Below, in pieces: positions 51,609 to 60,245 of a stretch of DNA of 64,000 nucleotides. Numbering within the stretch: position 1 is the first letter of the stretch; the number at the start of each line of letters is the position of its first letter. Under the pieces are notes generated by a model, which saw only the letters and a program-made list of their open reading frames with translations, ran no database searches and was not told the DNA's origin. Location of the stretch: NCBI RefSeq assembly GCF_035712445.1, contig NZ_DASTAT010000108.1:1-64000 (forward strand), read 5' to 3'. A program made the translations under genes and the position numbers. Origin of the DNA: Oligoflexus sp. (lineage in GTDB: Bacteria; Bdellovibrionota_B; Oligoflexia; Oligoflexales; Oligoflexaceae).

Positions 51609-52601
51609 ATGATTCAAAGCATTGCTTGCGGCTATTGGCAGCCGATTCTTTTACTTTTGGTATGGCTCTTCGGTTCGGCATGTTCTGACAAATCCAAATT
51701 CAAGAGTCATGTCGCAGAGGAGGCGACAGCCCCCGCTTTGCCAATGCCTCAGCCTCCCCCTGCTGCTGATTCAGGAGATTCGGGGAAAGAAAAGCCGCTG
51801 ACGCTTCAGGATACGTTCAAAGTCTCGCTTAAGGTCGATATCGTTTTCGCTGTGGACACAAGCCCCACTATGGATGGCGAAATCGAAGCGACCAAGATGA
51901 ATCTCGGGCGTCTGATTGCGGCCCTTAATGCCGGCAAGCTGGATCACAGGATTCACCTGCTCATGGATTCGGTTTTCCCATTGCCTGCCGGAGCCGATCC
52001 CAGGAAAATCGCGTTCGTTGCGCAAAGAGTCTATTCCAACGATGCCATATCCCGTTTGAATGCGCTGTTTGATGGACTCTTCGTGGCATCCTACGTCAAT
52101 GATCAAAATATGCCTCTCGCAGCCCCTATCCCCTTCCGCGCCGATGCAAAGCCGGAAATCGTGGTCATCACCGATGACAATGGTCAGGGGATGGGAAATC
52201 TCGCGACGGACTTCAACACGAAATCACTTCTGAAAAACTACAGCTTCAATTCCATCGTGGGTCTTCCCAACTCCACTGTCAACGATAACTGCCGCCTGGC
52301 TTCAGTGGGCACAGAGTACATGGCGCTGAGCCAGAAGACAGGGGGATCCGTCCTGGATCTTTGCAGCACCGATTGGTCCAAGCTGATCACGCGGCTGTCG
52401 GATGACATCGTGAAGCGAAGCGTAAGTTTTGTCCTGAGTCAAACCGCCAGGAGCGTGCAGGATATTAAGCCGACGCTCGATGGGAAGCTCTTGGCACCCA
52501 ATGAATTTTCTTACGATGCGGCCTCAAAGACCCTGACCTTGACGGCTGTGAATTTGATCAAGGATGGCTCGAACCTTACGGTGAGCTATGTCGTGAAATG
52601 A
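51609..52601 (+). CDS. VWA-like domain lipoprotein
   Basis: About 330 residues from ATG 51609, 8 bases after GGGAG. A hydrophobic N-terminus leads to lipobox FGSAC, followed by a Pro/Ala linker. Residues about 75-280 resemble a von Willebrand factor A domain: VDIVFAVDTSPTMDGEIE looks like a MIDAS strand with DxSxS altered to DTSPT, and PEIVVITDDNGQG supplies the second strand. The end (about 290-330) is a small beta domain with TLDGKLL and FSYDAASKTLTLT. Such lipoproteins are common on the surface of Bdellovibrio- and Myxococcus-like bacteria; an adhesion role is plausible. A strong terminator lies 60 bases after the stop. Confidence 0.75.
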   Translation: MIQSIACGYWQPILLLLVWLFGSACSDKSKFKSHVAEEATAPALPMPQPPPAADSGDSGKEKPLTLQDTFKVSLKVDIVFAVDTSPTMDGEIEATKMNLGRLIAALNAGKLDHRIHLLMDSVFPLPAGADPRKIAFVAQRVYSNDAISRLNALFDGLFVASYVNDQNMPLAAPIPFRADAKPEIVVITDDNGQGMGNLATDFNTKSLLKNYSFNSIVGLPNSTVNDNCRLASVGTEYMALSQKTGGSVLDLCSTDWSKLITRLSDDIVKRSVSFVLSQTARSVQDIKPTLDGKLLAPNEFSYDAASKTLTLTAVNLIKDGSNLTVSYVVK

Positions 52602-52662
52602 ACCCTGAGCCCAAGTATCCGCCGCTCATTCCATAACCCTTGCTGGACTTTTGTCCCATTCA

Positions 52663-52700
52663 GCACTCCGGCTTAACCTGCAACGCCGGAGTGCTTTTTT
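52663..52700 (+). terminator. Intrinsic terminator
   Basis: A perfect 10-bp stem GCACTCCGGC / GCCGGAGTGC with a 12-base loop is followed directly by TTTTTT. It ends the VWA-like lipoprotein transcript. Confidence 0.92.
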
Positions 52701-52737
52701 ATTTTCGGGATTTCAATGTGAATTCCTGCGGGGTGGA

Positions 52738-52770
52738 GTATTCCGGACAGCAAGGGGACGTCCGGAATAC
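52738..52770. promoter_or_regulatory. Perfect 11-bp inverted repeat, candidate operator or RNA hairpin
   Basis: GTATTCCGGAC at 52738-52748 is mirrored by GTCCGGAATAC at 52760-52770, with an 11-base spacer. No T-run follows, so it is not an ordinary terminator. It lies about 187 bases upstream of a LuxR-type regulator gene. The arms are spaced 22 bp centre to centre, about two helical turns, which would suit a dimeric DNA-binding protein. Confidence 0.55.
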
Positions 52771-52956
52771 CGAGATGCGAGCCTTGCGACGGACGGGTTG
52801 GTGGGCTGCTTCCTCCTTCAGTTCATGGTAAAATCAAAGGACTGGGGCACCAGTCATCCCCCATATTCACCGTATCGGGATGAAAGCCATGCTTCTGCAT
52901 GGGACAAAGGTCTTAATGGGTCATAAGCACTAGCGTTTGAGGGATTGTCAGGCACC

Positions 52957-53490
52957 ATGAGCGATAAATTTGCAAGAAAGCAAAAATGGGCTTTGATCGA
53001 ACTCTCGATCCTTTTCCTCATCCTATTGATCGGAGATCTTTGGCTTGACCTGGCCAATGGCATCACCCATTCGCATCTGGTCATTGAAGTGTTTGCAGGA
53101 CTGACAGGTGGTGCCATCACGATTACCATATGGCGACGGCGCGTCGCTCCTTTGGTCGAGGAGCTTATTTCTTCGGAAAGGGGTCGGCAACACCTGGAGT
53201 CCCGTCTTGATGTCTGGAGCACGACGCTTGCCAATTACTGCCGCGATGTCCAAAAAACTATCGATATGCAGTTCGAACTCTGGAAGCTTACGCCGGCCGA
53301 AAAGGAAACGGCCTTCCTTCTGCTCAAGGGACTGAGTATCAAGGATATTGCGAGTGTCCGTAATGTTTCCGAGAAAACCGTTCGCCAGCAGAGCCAGGGA
53401 ATCTATAGGAAATCAGGGCTTAAAGGCCGCGCGGAACTGTCGGCCTTCTTTCTGGAAGATATATTGAGCGGTGTGCCCGCGGCCAGCTGA
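52957..53490 (+). CDS. Membrane-tethered LuxR-type transcription factor
   Basis: About 177 residues from ATG 52957; a TTG at 52945 is unlikely. Two N-terminal membrane helices (LSILFLILLIGDLWLDLA and VIEVFAGLTGGAITITIW) are followed by a coiled-coil linker and a C-terminal LuxR/GerE helix-turn-helix: LTPAEKETAFLLLKGLSIKDIA, then VSEKTVRQQSQGIYRKSGL and GRAELSAFFLED (given as separate pieces). It probably binds DNA while anchored in the inner membrane, as ToxR-type regulators do, or is released by proteolysis. No receiver domain is present. The inverted repeat upstream may be its own operator. Confidence 0.82.
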   Translation: MSDKFARKQKWALIELSILFLILLIGDLWLDLANGITHSHLVIEVFAGLTGGAITITIWRRRVAPLVEELISSERGRQHLESRLDVWSTTLANYCRDVQKTIDMQFELWKLTPAEKETAFLLLKGLSIKDIASVRNVSEKTVRQQSQGIYRKSGLKGRAELSAFFLEDILSGVPAAS

Positions 53491-53539
53491 TCTGCCGTTT
53501 TTGGACTTGCCTCGACTCAGGATTATCCCTAGTATGGAA

Positions 53540-53650
53540 GACTGATAGGGAGTAGTTAATCGGGCCTGCCGATTGTGACGCCGACATACTGGAGCCATAG
53601 CTTCCGGCGTTACAGCAGAACTTTTTCAGTATCTGTCAACGAGACTGTCA
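53540..53650 (+). ncRNA. yybP-ykoY manganese riboswitch (candidate)
   Basis: The leader of the TMEM165/GDT1-family gene contains the hallmark pieces of the yybP-ykoY family in order: AGGGAGTAG at 53547-53555 (the first conserved loop), CCGACATACT at 53581-53590, a CCGGCG helix arm near 53604-53609 and CAACGAGAC at 53637-53645 (similar to the conserved AGCAAGACC/CAACGAGAC second loop). This riboswitch binds Mn2+ and commonly precedes manganese exporters, including this transporter family. The last piece is also one arm of the terminator at 53638-53687, which gives a plausible switching mechanism. Confidence 0.75.
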
Positions 53651-53687
53651 CAGCACATCGTGCCGTGGGTCTCGTTTTGTTTTTTTT
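53638..53687 (+). terminator. Riboswitch-linked terminator hairpin
   Basis: AACGAGAC at 53638-53645 pairs perfectly with GTCTCGTT at 53669-53676, with an inner GCAC / GTGC pairing, and is followed by TTGTTTTTTTT. An alternative 10-bp hairpin GCCGTGGGTC (53662-53671) / GACCCACGGC (53688-53697) competes for the same bases. If Mn2+ folds the riboswitch it would hold the CAACGAGAC arm and prevent the terminator, turning the gene on. Confidence 0.7.
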
Positions 53688-53726
53688 GACCCACGGCTTA
53701 TCACTAAGCATGGGAGTTTTTTTTCG

Positions 53727-54296
53727 ATGGAAGCATTGTTTCAATCCTTCGGCCTCGTCGTCGCCTCCGAAATGGGTGACAAGACACAACTTCTGGCCCT
53801 CGTCCTCGCGCTGCGTTTCAAAAAACCCGTCATCGTCATGCTCGGAATCCTGGTGGCGACTCTTTTGAACCATGGACTGGCCACGGCCCTGGGAGGCTGG
53901 ATCGGAAGTCAGATCTCGGAACGAACTCTGCACATTTCGTTGGCTGTCATATTTTTTGCCTTTGCCCTTTGGATCCTGGTTCCTGATAAATTGGATGATG
54001 ATGATTCCGCGAAAACCGATCACGCGGCGAATGCTTTCTTCACCACCGTCGTTCTCTTTTTTCTGGCGGAAATGGGCGATAAAACTCAGCTGGCAACCTT
54101 GGCCCTGGGCGCTAAGTTTCAGATGCCGATCGCGGTCACCATCGGAACCACTATGGGTATGCTGGTGGCGGATGGACTGGCTGTTGTGTTTGGTGAGCGG
54201 CTGATCAAGGTGATTCCGATGAAGGCGATTCGCATCATCTCGTCGCTGCTTTTTGCAGCGTTTGGTGGCCTGATCCTCTGGCAGATGGGGAATTGA
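53727..54296 (+). CDS. TMEM165/GDT1 (UPF0016) family cation transporter, probably Mn exporter
   Basis: 189 residues with six predicted membrane helices in two inverted halves. Each half carries the family signature E-x-G-D-K-T: SEMGDKTQLLAL near residue 14 and AEMGDKTQLATLAL near residue 114. The acidic linker PDKLDDDDSAKTDH separates them. Bacterial members (such as MneA) export Mn2+, and eukaryotic members handle Ca2+/Mn2+ in the Golgi. The presence of a yybP-ykoY-like riboswitch in the leader strongly supports manganese as the substrate. The gene is convergent with tgpA, with 3 bp between stops. Confidence 0.92.
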   Translation: MEALFQSFGLVVASEMGDKTQLLALVLALRFKKPVIVMLGILVATLLNHGLATALGGWIGSQISERTLHISLAVIFFAFALWILVPDKLDDDDSAKTDHAANAFFTTVVLFFLAEMGDKTQLATLALGAKFQMPIAVTIGTTMGMLVADGLAVVFGERLIKVIPMKAIRIISSLLFAAFGGLILWQMGN

Positions 54297-54299
54297 TTT

Positions 54300-56123
54300 T
54301 CACTTCGCCGACGCGCGCTTGATCATGCGACGTTCGCTGTGAAACTGTTGGCGCAAATCTTCGGTTTCACGTCGATCCGCATCGGGTCCATAGAGGACAT
54401 CCTGATATTTCCTGGACAGCCCCTCGATGCTTGCTGCTCTTTCAGGATAGTTCTGCGCGACCCTCGCAAGAAAATCCCGCATACCCTCATGGCTTTCCCG
54501 TTTGATCCCATGTTTTTCCAGATCACGGAGAAAAGCTTCCATCGCGGATTGCCAGATCGGGCGATTCAGGCGCTTTTTCTGCATGCGATAGATTTGAATC
54601 GGCAGGATCACCGTCATGATCGCAATCAGTATCATCCAAAGATATTCAAACTCCTGTGTCCACTCGCGGAGTTTTATGACGGCAAGGCGCAGACCGTAGG
54701 CGAACCATGCGGACGGCAGGGCGGTAACCCACACGCGATCTTCCGGTGGGACCTCGGAACGCGCCACGAGAGTCGGATCCACACGACGCCAGCGGCCGTC
54801 CCAGAAGACTTCCACCCAGGCATGCGCATCGCTGTCACGAACGAGAAGGAAATCACTGGCGCCGATGAAGACGCCGCCTTCATAACCTGTGACGACCCGG
54901 GCCGGTGTGCCGGCGAGCTGAAGCAGAGTTGCAAAAGAGGCCGCGAAGTGTTCACAGAAACCGCGGCGCTTCACAAAAAGAAAGTCATCCAGAGCATCCT
55001 CGCGATTCAAGGTCCCCGGCTTCAGGGTGTAGGTGAAGTCGCGCATCCTGTGTAAAAGGAAACGAACCTGCTCTTCGGCTTTCTTCGCTTTCAATTCGGT
55101 AACCAGATCCCGGGTTCGCGGGGAAATCTGGATTCGAAGGTCCTCCTGAACGGGAGGCTGTTCCACAAAGAAGCGATCCATCGGCGCGGCGCTGGCTTCG
55201 ATCAACTCGTTCTGGGTTTGATAGATACGAAGATCAGGATGCCACCAGATCTTCGTGGCCTGGGTTCCTGCGCCGTGAACAGCAATCGTATGCTCCAAAA
55301 GCGGAAGACCCAAACCAAGGCGAACCTCAGGAATCATTTCATAAGTTAAAGGGCCAGCCGTGGCCCGCGGCGTATAATCCTGCATCTCGATCTTGCGTTT
55401 TTTCCGCCAGATCATGCCGAAGGATTCTTCGAGCACATTGCTGCGCCAGTAAAGTGGCTGTTCTCCCGGTTTTTCCTGCAGAAAACGCACGCGAAAAGCC
55501 ACGCGATCCGAAAGGGCGAGGTTCGCAATACGACCGGGCTCCAGAATATCGGAGAGACCCGTGACAGCGTAGTCGGATGTCTGCGGGCGGATTTCCGGGA
55601 AGAAAAAATACACAGGTAAAAGCACAGCCGATACCGGCAGGGATATTTTCAGAATGTTCCGACCCAGAGGCCAAAGGGACAATAGAGCGGAAGGCGGCAG
55701 ATGATGCAGGAGCAACGAGAAAAAGATGAGGACGGTCATGAAAAAGTACACGAAAAGAGGCAAAGGCGCCGACCGCATCACCAGAAGGGAAATCAGCATT
55801 CCATAGAACGCGCCATGCACCAACATCACCTGACGCAGGTGCGGTCGATCCATGATGAAAAGCATGGCGGCGATGCAGACGATCGACATCATGGATTCAC
55901 GGCTGAAAATAGGAGCGCTGTCGAGAAAGACAAAGGCCAGGAGCAAGGATCCCAGCACGCTCAAAAGAATGCGCGAGGGCTGGCCCGTTCCCGAACGGAT
56001 GATCCACCACTTCCAAAGGCCGAGTGTCGTCGCCGCGATGACAAGCCATAGGGGAAGCCCCTGCATCAGAAGAATGATGAGAAAGGCAAAGACGATCAGC
56101 GCGAAATTCTGCACGCCCATCAT
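54300..56123 (-). CDS. tgpA: TgpA-like transglutaminase membrane protein
   Basis: 607 residues; GAGGAG lies 6 bases before the start. The N-terminus (about 1-170) has several membrane helices, then a periplasmic transglutaminase domain and one more membrane helix (about 520, LWMILIAIMTVILPIQI). Catalytic residues: Cys in RGFCEHFAASFATLLQ, His in DSDAHAWVEVFW and Asp in RVDPT. TgpA in Pseudomonas is essential, and the family is often coded next to MoxR and DUF58 genes, as here. The substrate is unknown. It overlaps the DUF58 gene by 4 bp, so the two are translationally coupled. Confidence 0.9.
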   Translation of the reverse strand: MMGVQNFALIVFAFLIILLMQGLPLWLVIAATTLGLWKWWIIRSGTGQPSRILLSVLGSLLLAFVFLDSAPIFSRESMMSIVCIAAMLFIMDRPHLRQVMLVHGAFYGMLISLLVMRSAPLPLFVYFFMTVLIFFSLLLHHLPPSALLSLWPLGRNILKISLPVSAVLLPVYFFFPEIRPQTSDYAVTGLSDILEPGRIANLALSDRVAFRVRFLQEKPGEQPLYWRSNVLEESFGMIWRKKRKIEMQDYTPRATAGPLTYEMIPEVRLGLGLPLLEHTIAVHGAGTQATKIWWHPDLRIYQTQNELIEASAAPMDRFFVEQPPVQEDLRIQISPRTRDLVTELKAKKAEEQVRFLLHRMRDFTYTLKPGTLNREDALDDFLFVKRRGFCEHFAASFATLLQLAGTPARVVTGYEGGVFIGASDFLLVRDSDAHAWVEVFWDGRWRRVDPTLVARSEVPPEDRVWVTALPSAWFAYGLRLAVIKLREWTQEFEYLWMILIAIMTVILPIQIYRMQKKRLNRPIWQSAMEAFLRDLEKHGIKRESHEGMRDFLARVAQNYPERAASIEGLSRKYQDVLYGPDADRRETEDLRQQFHSERRMIKRASAK

Positions 56124-57013
56124 GCCGGCTCCTCGAAGCTGGCCAGACGAAAAAGCGCCGCCCGCAGCTGTTCTCGGCCGGATCCTTCTGGAAGGGTGAA
56201 TTGAGGCAATTCCAGGGAAAACGGTCGATTCTGGGAGGCGCAGGCAAAGACCCAGACCGCAAGCTGCCGTAAACGCGCTTCGGTGTCGGTCGCGAGCACA
56301 TCCTGATAGCGTAAATGAAGCGCTCCATCACCACGGCTGCCAAACTCCTTCAAAAGCAGCGGCTGACCGCGCGCATAGGCTTTCCAATCCACCTGTTTCA
56401 AAGACGCGCCGGGTTGATAAAGGCGATGGCCGACAAAATCCTCGCCGGTCAGATAGCGAAAACGTTCGCCTTCATCCGCCGCAGGCAAAGGCTGCTGACC
56501 CTCAGGCTTCGGGTAAACGATCAGTTTTGCATCCGTGAAAATCCATTTCCACGCGGAAAAAAGCCCGTAATAGCCGCGACTCTGAACCTTGATGCGCTGC
56601 AGGGGATAGACGCCGCGTGACTGGCATTGAATATCCAGAGGCACAGTCATGCTCGTCTTGAGTTCCTGAACAAAGGGCATATTGAGAAGCTTGAGTGTTT
56701 TCAGGGTAACCAGCGAAATGTTATAACGCGCCGGCAGCTGCCCATTCCGCAGAACGACCAGCACGCGGGCCGTTCCTCCCTCTTCACCCGGCTCGCTTTG
56801 AATGATGTCAGCGGTGACGCTATCCATGTTGCTGTTGGTCTGGATCATGGCCACCATACCCAGGACGATCAGGGTCAAACCCACAGTGTGATAAGGCCCG
56901 GAGTTGCGAAAAAAACCGAGGGCGAAGACATCGACGATGAGGGTGAAAAAAGCGAAGCCATAAACGGTCGGCAGTATGCCCGGCCGATCCGTGGGAATAA
57001 AAACCTTTTTCAT
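56120..57013 (-). CDS. DUF58 domain membrane protein
   Basis: 297 residues with two N-terminal membrane helices (TVYGFAFFTLIVDVFALGFF and VGLTLIVLGMVAMI). The DUF58 core motif is GEDFVGHRLYQPGASLKQVDWK, given here as GEDFVGHRLYQPGAS then LKQVDWK, plus LLLKEF. It overlaps moxR by 4 bp at its start (ATGA) and tgpA by 4 bp at its end. In MoxR-type operons the DUF58 protein resembles a VWA-like adaptor that works with the AAA ATPase. Its exact client is not known. Confidence 0.9.
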   Translation of the reverse strand: MKKVFIPTDRPGILPTVYGFAFFTLIVDVFALGFFRNSGPYHTVGLTLIVLGMVAMIQTNSNMDSVTADIIQSEPGEEGGTARVLVVLRNGQLPARYNISLVTLKTLKLLNMPFVQELKTSMTVPLDIQCQSRGVYPLQRIKVQSRGYYGLFSAWKWIFTDAKLIVYPKPEGQQPLPAADEGERFRYLTGEDFVGHRLYQPGASLKQVDWKAYARGQPLLLKEFGSRGDGALHLRYQDVLATDTEARLRQLAVWVFACASQNRPFSLELPQFTLPEGSGREQLRAALFRLASFEEPA

Positions 57014-57912
57014 GGTCGTACCGGAACCTGATGCAGCAATTCACGCGCGCGTTCATTGCCGATCTCAGGCCTGAGTTCATCCCCGCTGACAAGGCGATGG
57101 CTCATCACGGCGATCGCGACGGCCTGCACGTCTTCGGGGATCACATACTTGCGGTTATCGAGCCAGGCATAGGCCTGGGCCGCGTGCAAAAGGGCAAGGG
57201 ACGCGCGCGGGGAAATTCCATGCGGCAGACGCCGGGATTCCTGGGCGATATCCACGATGTAATGAGCGATGCCGGGGGCCACATGCAGACGGCGGATTTC
57301 ATCCTGCCGAGCCATGATTTCACCCGGATCCCAGATCGGCTGCAGATCCGCCAGGGCTTTGGACGATCCTTCATTCAAAAGGATACTGATTTCCGCGTCG
57401 CGACCGGGATAGCCTAGAGCCATTTTCATCATGAAGCGATCGAGCTGCGATTCCGGCAAAGGAAAGGTTCCTATGCTCCGGCGTGGATTTTGAGTCGCGA
57501 TGAAAAAGAAGGGGCGTTCCAGCGCATAGGTCTTGCCATCGGCTGTCACGGCCTGCTCCTCCATGGCCTGCAGAAAGGCGCTCTGGGTCTTGGGCGAGGC
57601 GCGATTCAATTCATCTCCGAGGACGAGCTGGCTGAAGATGGGGCCCTTTTGAAAGATGAAACTCTGCTTATCCCGATCGAAAATGGAGACCCCGATGATA
57701 TCCGCGGGCAGCAGATCCGAGGTGAACTGAATGCGACTGAAATCCAGATTGAGCAGCCGGGCCAGAGTCTTCGCAAACGTGGTCTTGCCCATGCCGGGTT
57801 CATCTTCCAAAAGAAGATGGCCGCCTGCCAGAAGACAGCTCATGGCCAGCTTGAAGGACTCCGCTTTGCCGATGACGACTTTTTCCGCCTGCTCAAGAAA
57901 TTTTTGCAGCAT
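57010..57912 (-). CDS. MoxR family AAA ATPase
   Basis: About 300 residues from ATG 57912, 8 bases after AGGAAG; the longer frame upstream overlaps sthA and looks unnatural. Walker A is EDEPGMGKTT, Walker B is LVLGDELNRA, sensor 1 is FIATQNP, and a C-terminal lid with ISPRASLALLHAAQAYA follows. MoxR ATPases act as chaperone-like machines that insert metals or mature protein complexes, generally with a DUF58/VWA partner such as the one encoded next. It overlaps the end of sthA by 20 bp. Confidence 0.93.
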   Translation of the reverse strand: MLQKFLEQAEKVVIGKAESFKLAMSCLLAGGHLLLEDEPGMGKTTFAKTLARLLNLDFSRIQFTSDLLPADIIGVSIFDRDKQSFIFQKGPIFSQLVLGDELNRASPKTQSAFLQAMEEQAVTADGKTYALERPFFFIATQNPRRSIGTFPLPESQLDRFMMKMALGYPGRDAEISILLNEGSSKALADLQPIWDPGEIMARQDEIRRLHVAPGIAHYIVDIAQESRRLPHGISPRASLALLHAAQAYAWLDNRKYVIPEDVQAVAIAVMSHRLVSGDELRPEIGNERARELLHQVPVRP

Positions 57913-59326
57913 GTACGGGCTTCCTTTGCGGCAGCGTTTCCAGTTCCGCCATGGCATGGAACGCGGCGATCTTATAGCCTTCCGCCAGCGTTGGGAAGTT
58001 GAAGATGGTCGAATGCGCAAACTGATGAATGGTCATGCCGGCGATCATCGCCACCTGCCCGATGTGAATCAGGTTCGCAGCATCGGCGCCGACGATGTGA
58101 ACACCGATGATCTTGTGCGTATTCTGGCAGACGATGATTTTCATCAGGCCATAACTGTCGCCGCGAATATAACCACGGGCGATCTGATCATAGCGGGCTC
58201 GACCTACGACGTAGGGCTCTTTGGTCTTGATGAGGTCCTCTTCCGTCAGACCCACGGAGGACATTTCGGGTATGGTATAAACGCCGATAGGAAAAAATTC
58301 CGGGAAGACCACATCCGTGATGCCAAAGGCATGGGCCGCTGCAAGACGACCCTGTTCGGCCGAAGTGCTGGCCAGGGCTGGGGGGCCGATGACATCCCCG
58401 ACGGCGTAGATAGTGCGGACACTGGTTTGAAAATATTTATTCACGTTAATCGCTTTACGATCGTTGACTTCAATACCGACGCGTTCGAGGCCCAAATGAT
58501 CGCTGCAGGATTCACGGCCTGCTGCGAAGAAGAATATATCAGTTTCGAGAATGAGATCATTATAAGTTGTCCGTACGGATGGGCCGTCGACTTCCATTTT
58601 CTGCATCTGGCGGCCCAGCTCAAATTTGACACCCAGTCCTTCCATCGACTGCTTCAGCTCTTCGGCGATTTCCTGATCCATGAATTGCATGATGCGGGTG
58701 CGGGCATCAATGATGGTGGTTTGCACGCCCAGCGCGGAAAATATACAGGCGTATTCACAGCCGACCACGCCGGCGCCGAAGACGGTGATGGATTTCGGCA
58801 AGGATTCAAGGCGCAGGATGTCATCGGAATCCACCACGCGCCAGCCGTCAAAGGGCATATCCGGGGGACGGCGCGGACGTGAGCCGGTCGCGATCACCAC
58901 GATTTCGGTGTGAAGGACATAGCTCTCGCCATTCAAGGGATTGATGCGGACGATGTTGGTATCTTCCAGAAAAGCCGTGCCGTGAATCAGATCGACCTTG
59001 TGCTGAGCCAGCGAGGCCCGCACGATTTTTTCTTCGTCCATGGAAGCCGTACGCGCCCTTTCAGTCAGGCGATTGGTGGAAAGCGTATTGACGAGTCGTT
59101 CGACCCAGTGAGCCCCGACGTGGGAATGCACACTGCGAATGGCAGCCATCACTTCGCGCAGAGTCTTGGATGGAATGGTGCCGGTATGCAGCCATGTTCC
59201 GCCGAGACGCTCGGGATGCTTTTCGATGACTGCGACGCGCTTGTTCAAACGCGCAGCCTGGATCGCGGCCTGAATCCCGGCCGGTCCGCTTCCGATCACG
59301 ACCATATCATAAGCTGCTGAACCCAC
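57893..59326 (-). CDS. sthA: Soluble pyridine nucleotide transhydrogenase
   Basis: 477 residues from GTG 59326, 6 bases after GGGAG. N-terminal FAD-binding motif VVIGSGPAGIQAA, then GGTWLHTGTIPSKTLRE, where the redox-active cysteines of lipoamide dehydrogenases are replaced as in SthA. An NAD-binding motif GAGVVGCEYACIF follows, then the FAD contact YAVGDVIG and a C-terminal dimerisation domain. SthA reoxidises NADPH by transferring hydride to NAD+, balancing the two pools. The length is close to E. coli SthA (466). It leads a minus-strand string of overlapping genes (moxR, DUF58, tgpA). Confidence 0.94.
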   Translation of the reverse strand: MGSAAYDMVVIGSGPAGIQAAIQAARLNKRVAVIEKHPERLGGTWLHTGTIPSKTLREVMAAIRSVHSHVGAHWVERLVNTLSTNRLTERARTASMDEEKIVRASLAQHKVDLIHGTAFLEDTNIVRINPLNGESYVLHTEIVVIATGSRPRRPPDMPFDGWRVVDSDDILRLESLPKSITVFGAGVVGCEYACIFSALGVQTTIIDARTRIMQFMDQEIAEELKQSMEGLGVKFELGRQMQKMEVDGPSVRTTYNDLILETDIFFFAAGRESCSDHLGLERVGIEVNDRKAINVNKYFQTSVRTIYAVGDVIGPPALASTSAEQGRLAAAHAFGITDVVFPEFFPIGVYTIPEMSSVGLTEEDLIKTKEPYVVGRARYDQIARGYIRGDSYGLMKIIVCQNTHKIIGVHIVGADAANLIHIGQVAMIAGMTIHQFAHSTIFNFPTLAEGYKIAAFHAMAELETLPQRKPVHAAKIS

Positions 59327-59483
59327 AGGTCACTCCCTGAATGCTGACACCACGGTAAGAGGATCGGTTCTCCGCGAGACTTCTTTAGGTCGGGCCCGGC
59401 TGGCACTGGGCTTTGGCTGTTTGGGATTGTCGGGACCAGGTCAATCCGTTTATCATCAAATACTGGTAATTTTGGGAGTCGGC

Positions 59484-60092
59484 ATGAACGCTTCGCTCGT
59501 GATCATGGAATTTCTACCCCTGATCGTCTACATCGGAGTCGATGCCTGGAAGGGCTTCCGTGCCGGAATCATAGCCGCGATGATCTGCACCCTCGTGATG
59601 CTGGGCTATGACTTCGTCCTGTTCAAAGAACTCGATAAGTTCATCCTCGGTGAAGGGATCATGATCCTGGTGCTGGGGGCCATCAGCCTCAAGATGAATA
59701 ACGATCGCTACTTTAAATTTCAACCGACGGTCCTGGCCCTCGTTTTCGCTGGAGTCTTCGCCTGGTTTCAGTTTTTTGACCAACCCCTCATGCTGCATTT
59801 CGTGCCGCATATGGAAAAACTTTTTCAGTCCCAGCCGACCGAACTCCGAGCCCTGGATAGCACTCAGCTTGCCAGCGCCGAGGCGTCGCCCATGCTCGAA
59901 ATGCTCCACTCCGAGCATTTCAGAAAAATTCTGAGCCGCCTGTCGGGACACATGATCTGGCTTTTCATCGCTCATGGCCTGATCATGACCTATGCAGCCA
60001 TTCGACTGAAAACGGCCGGCTGGTTCGCCTGGCGACTGGCCATCTATCCCGCGCTTTTCATCCTGGTCGTGATCAATCAACTTTTCGCGTGA
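59484..60092 (+). CDS. YciB/IspZ-like septation-family membrane protein
   Basis: About 202 residues from ATG 59484 (GGGAG 5 bases upstream); the upstream TTG start at 59421 is unlikely. It has five to six membrane helices. The N-terminal LVIMEFLPLIVYIGVDAWKG and FKFQPTVLALVFAGVF resemble the intracellular septation protein A (YciB/IspZ) family. That family is linked to cell envelope synthesis and division in E. coli. A Ser/Glu-rich loop of about 45 residues (about 110-155) between helices is longer than usual. I am fairly sure of the topology, less of the exact family. Confidence 0.65.
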   Translation: MNASLVIMEFLPLIVYIGVDAWKGFRAGIIAAMICTLVMLGYDFVLFKELDKFILGEGIMILVLGAISLKMNNDRYFKFQPTVLALVFAGVFAWFQFFDQPLMLHFVPHMEKLFQSQPTELRALDSTQLASAEASPMLEMLHSEHFRKILSRLSGHMIWLFIAHGLIMTYAAIRLKTAGWFAWRLAIYPALFILVVINQLFA

Positions 60093-60245
60093 ATTCCATA
60101 AAACACCAAACGGACCTGTCACCTTTCGCCTGCATGAGTTGTGTGCTGCGAAACGATAGGAATATAATGAAAGCTGAAGGGATCTTACCCGCATCAGAAA
60201 TCCATTCAGCACAATCTGAACCGATTTCCTCATTCAGGATGGGCC

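Larger units (their letters stand above)
52602..52956. other. 355-bp intergenic region with terminator and inverted repeat
   Basis: No gene is supported here. It contains the terminator at 52663-52700 and the perfect inverted repeat at 52738-52770, described separately. From 52771 to 52956 it holds the probable leader of the membrane-tethered regulator, with no clear promoter that I can defend. Confidence 0.5.

Noticed and set aside
57913..58020. Longer N-terminus for the MoxR gene
   Set aside because: It overlaps the sthA coding region in another frame and is Arg/Ser/Trp-rich; ATG 57912 has a good Shine-Dalgarno.
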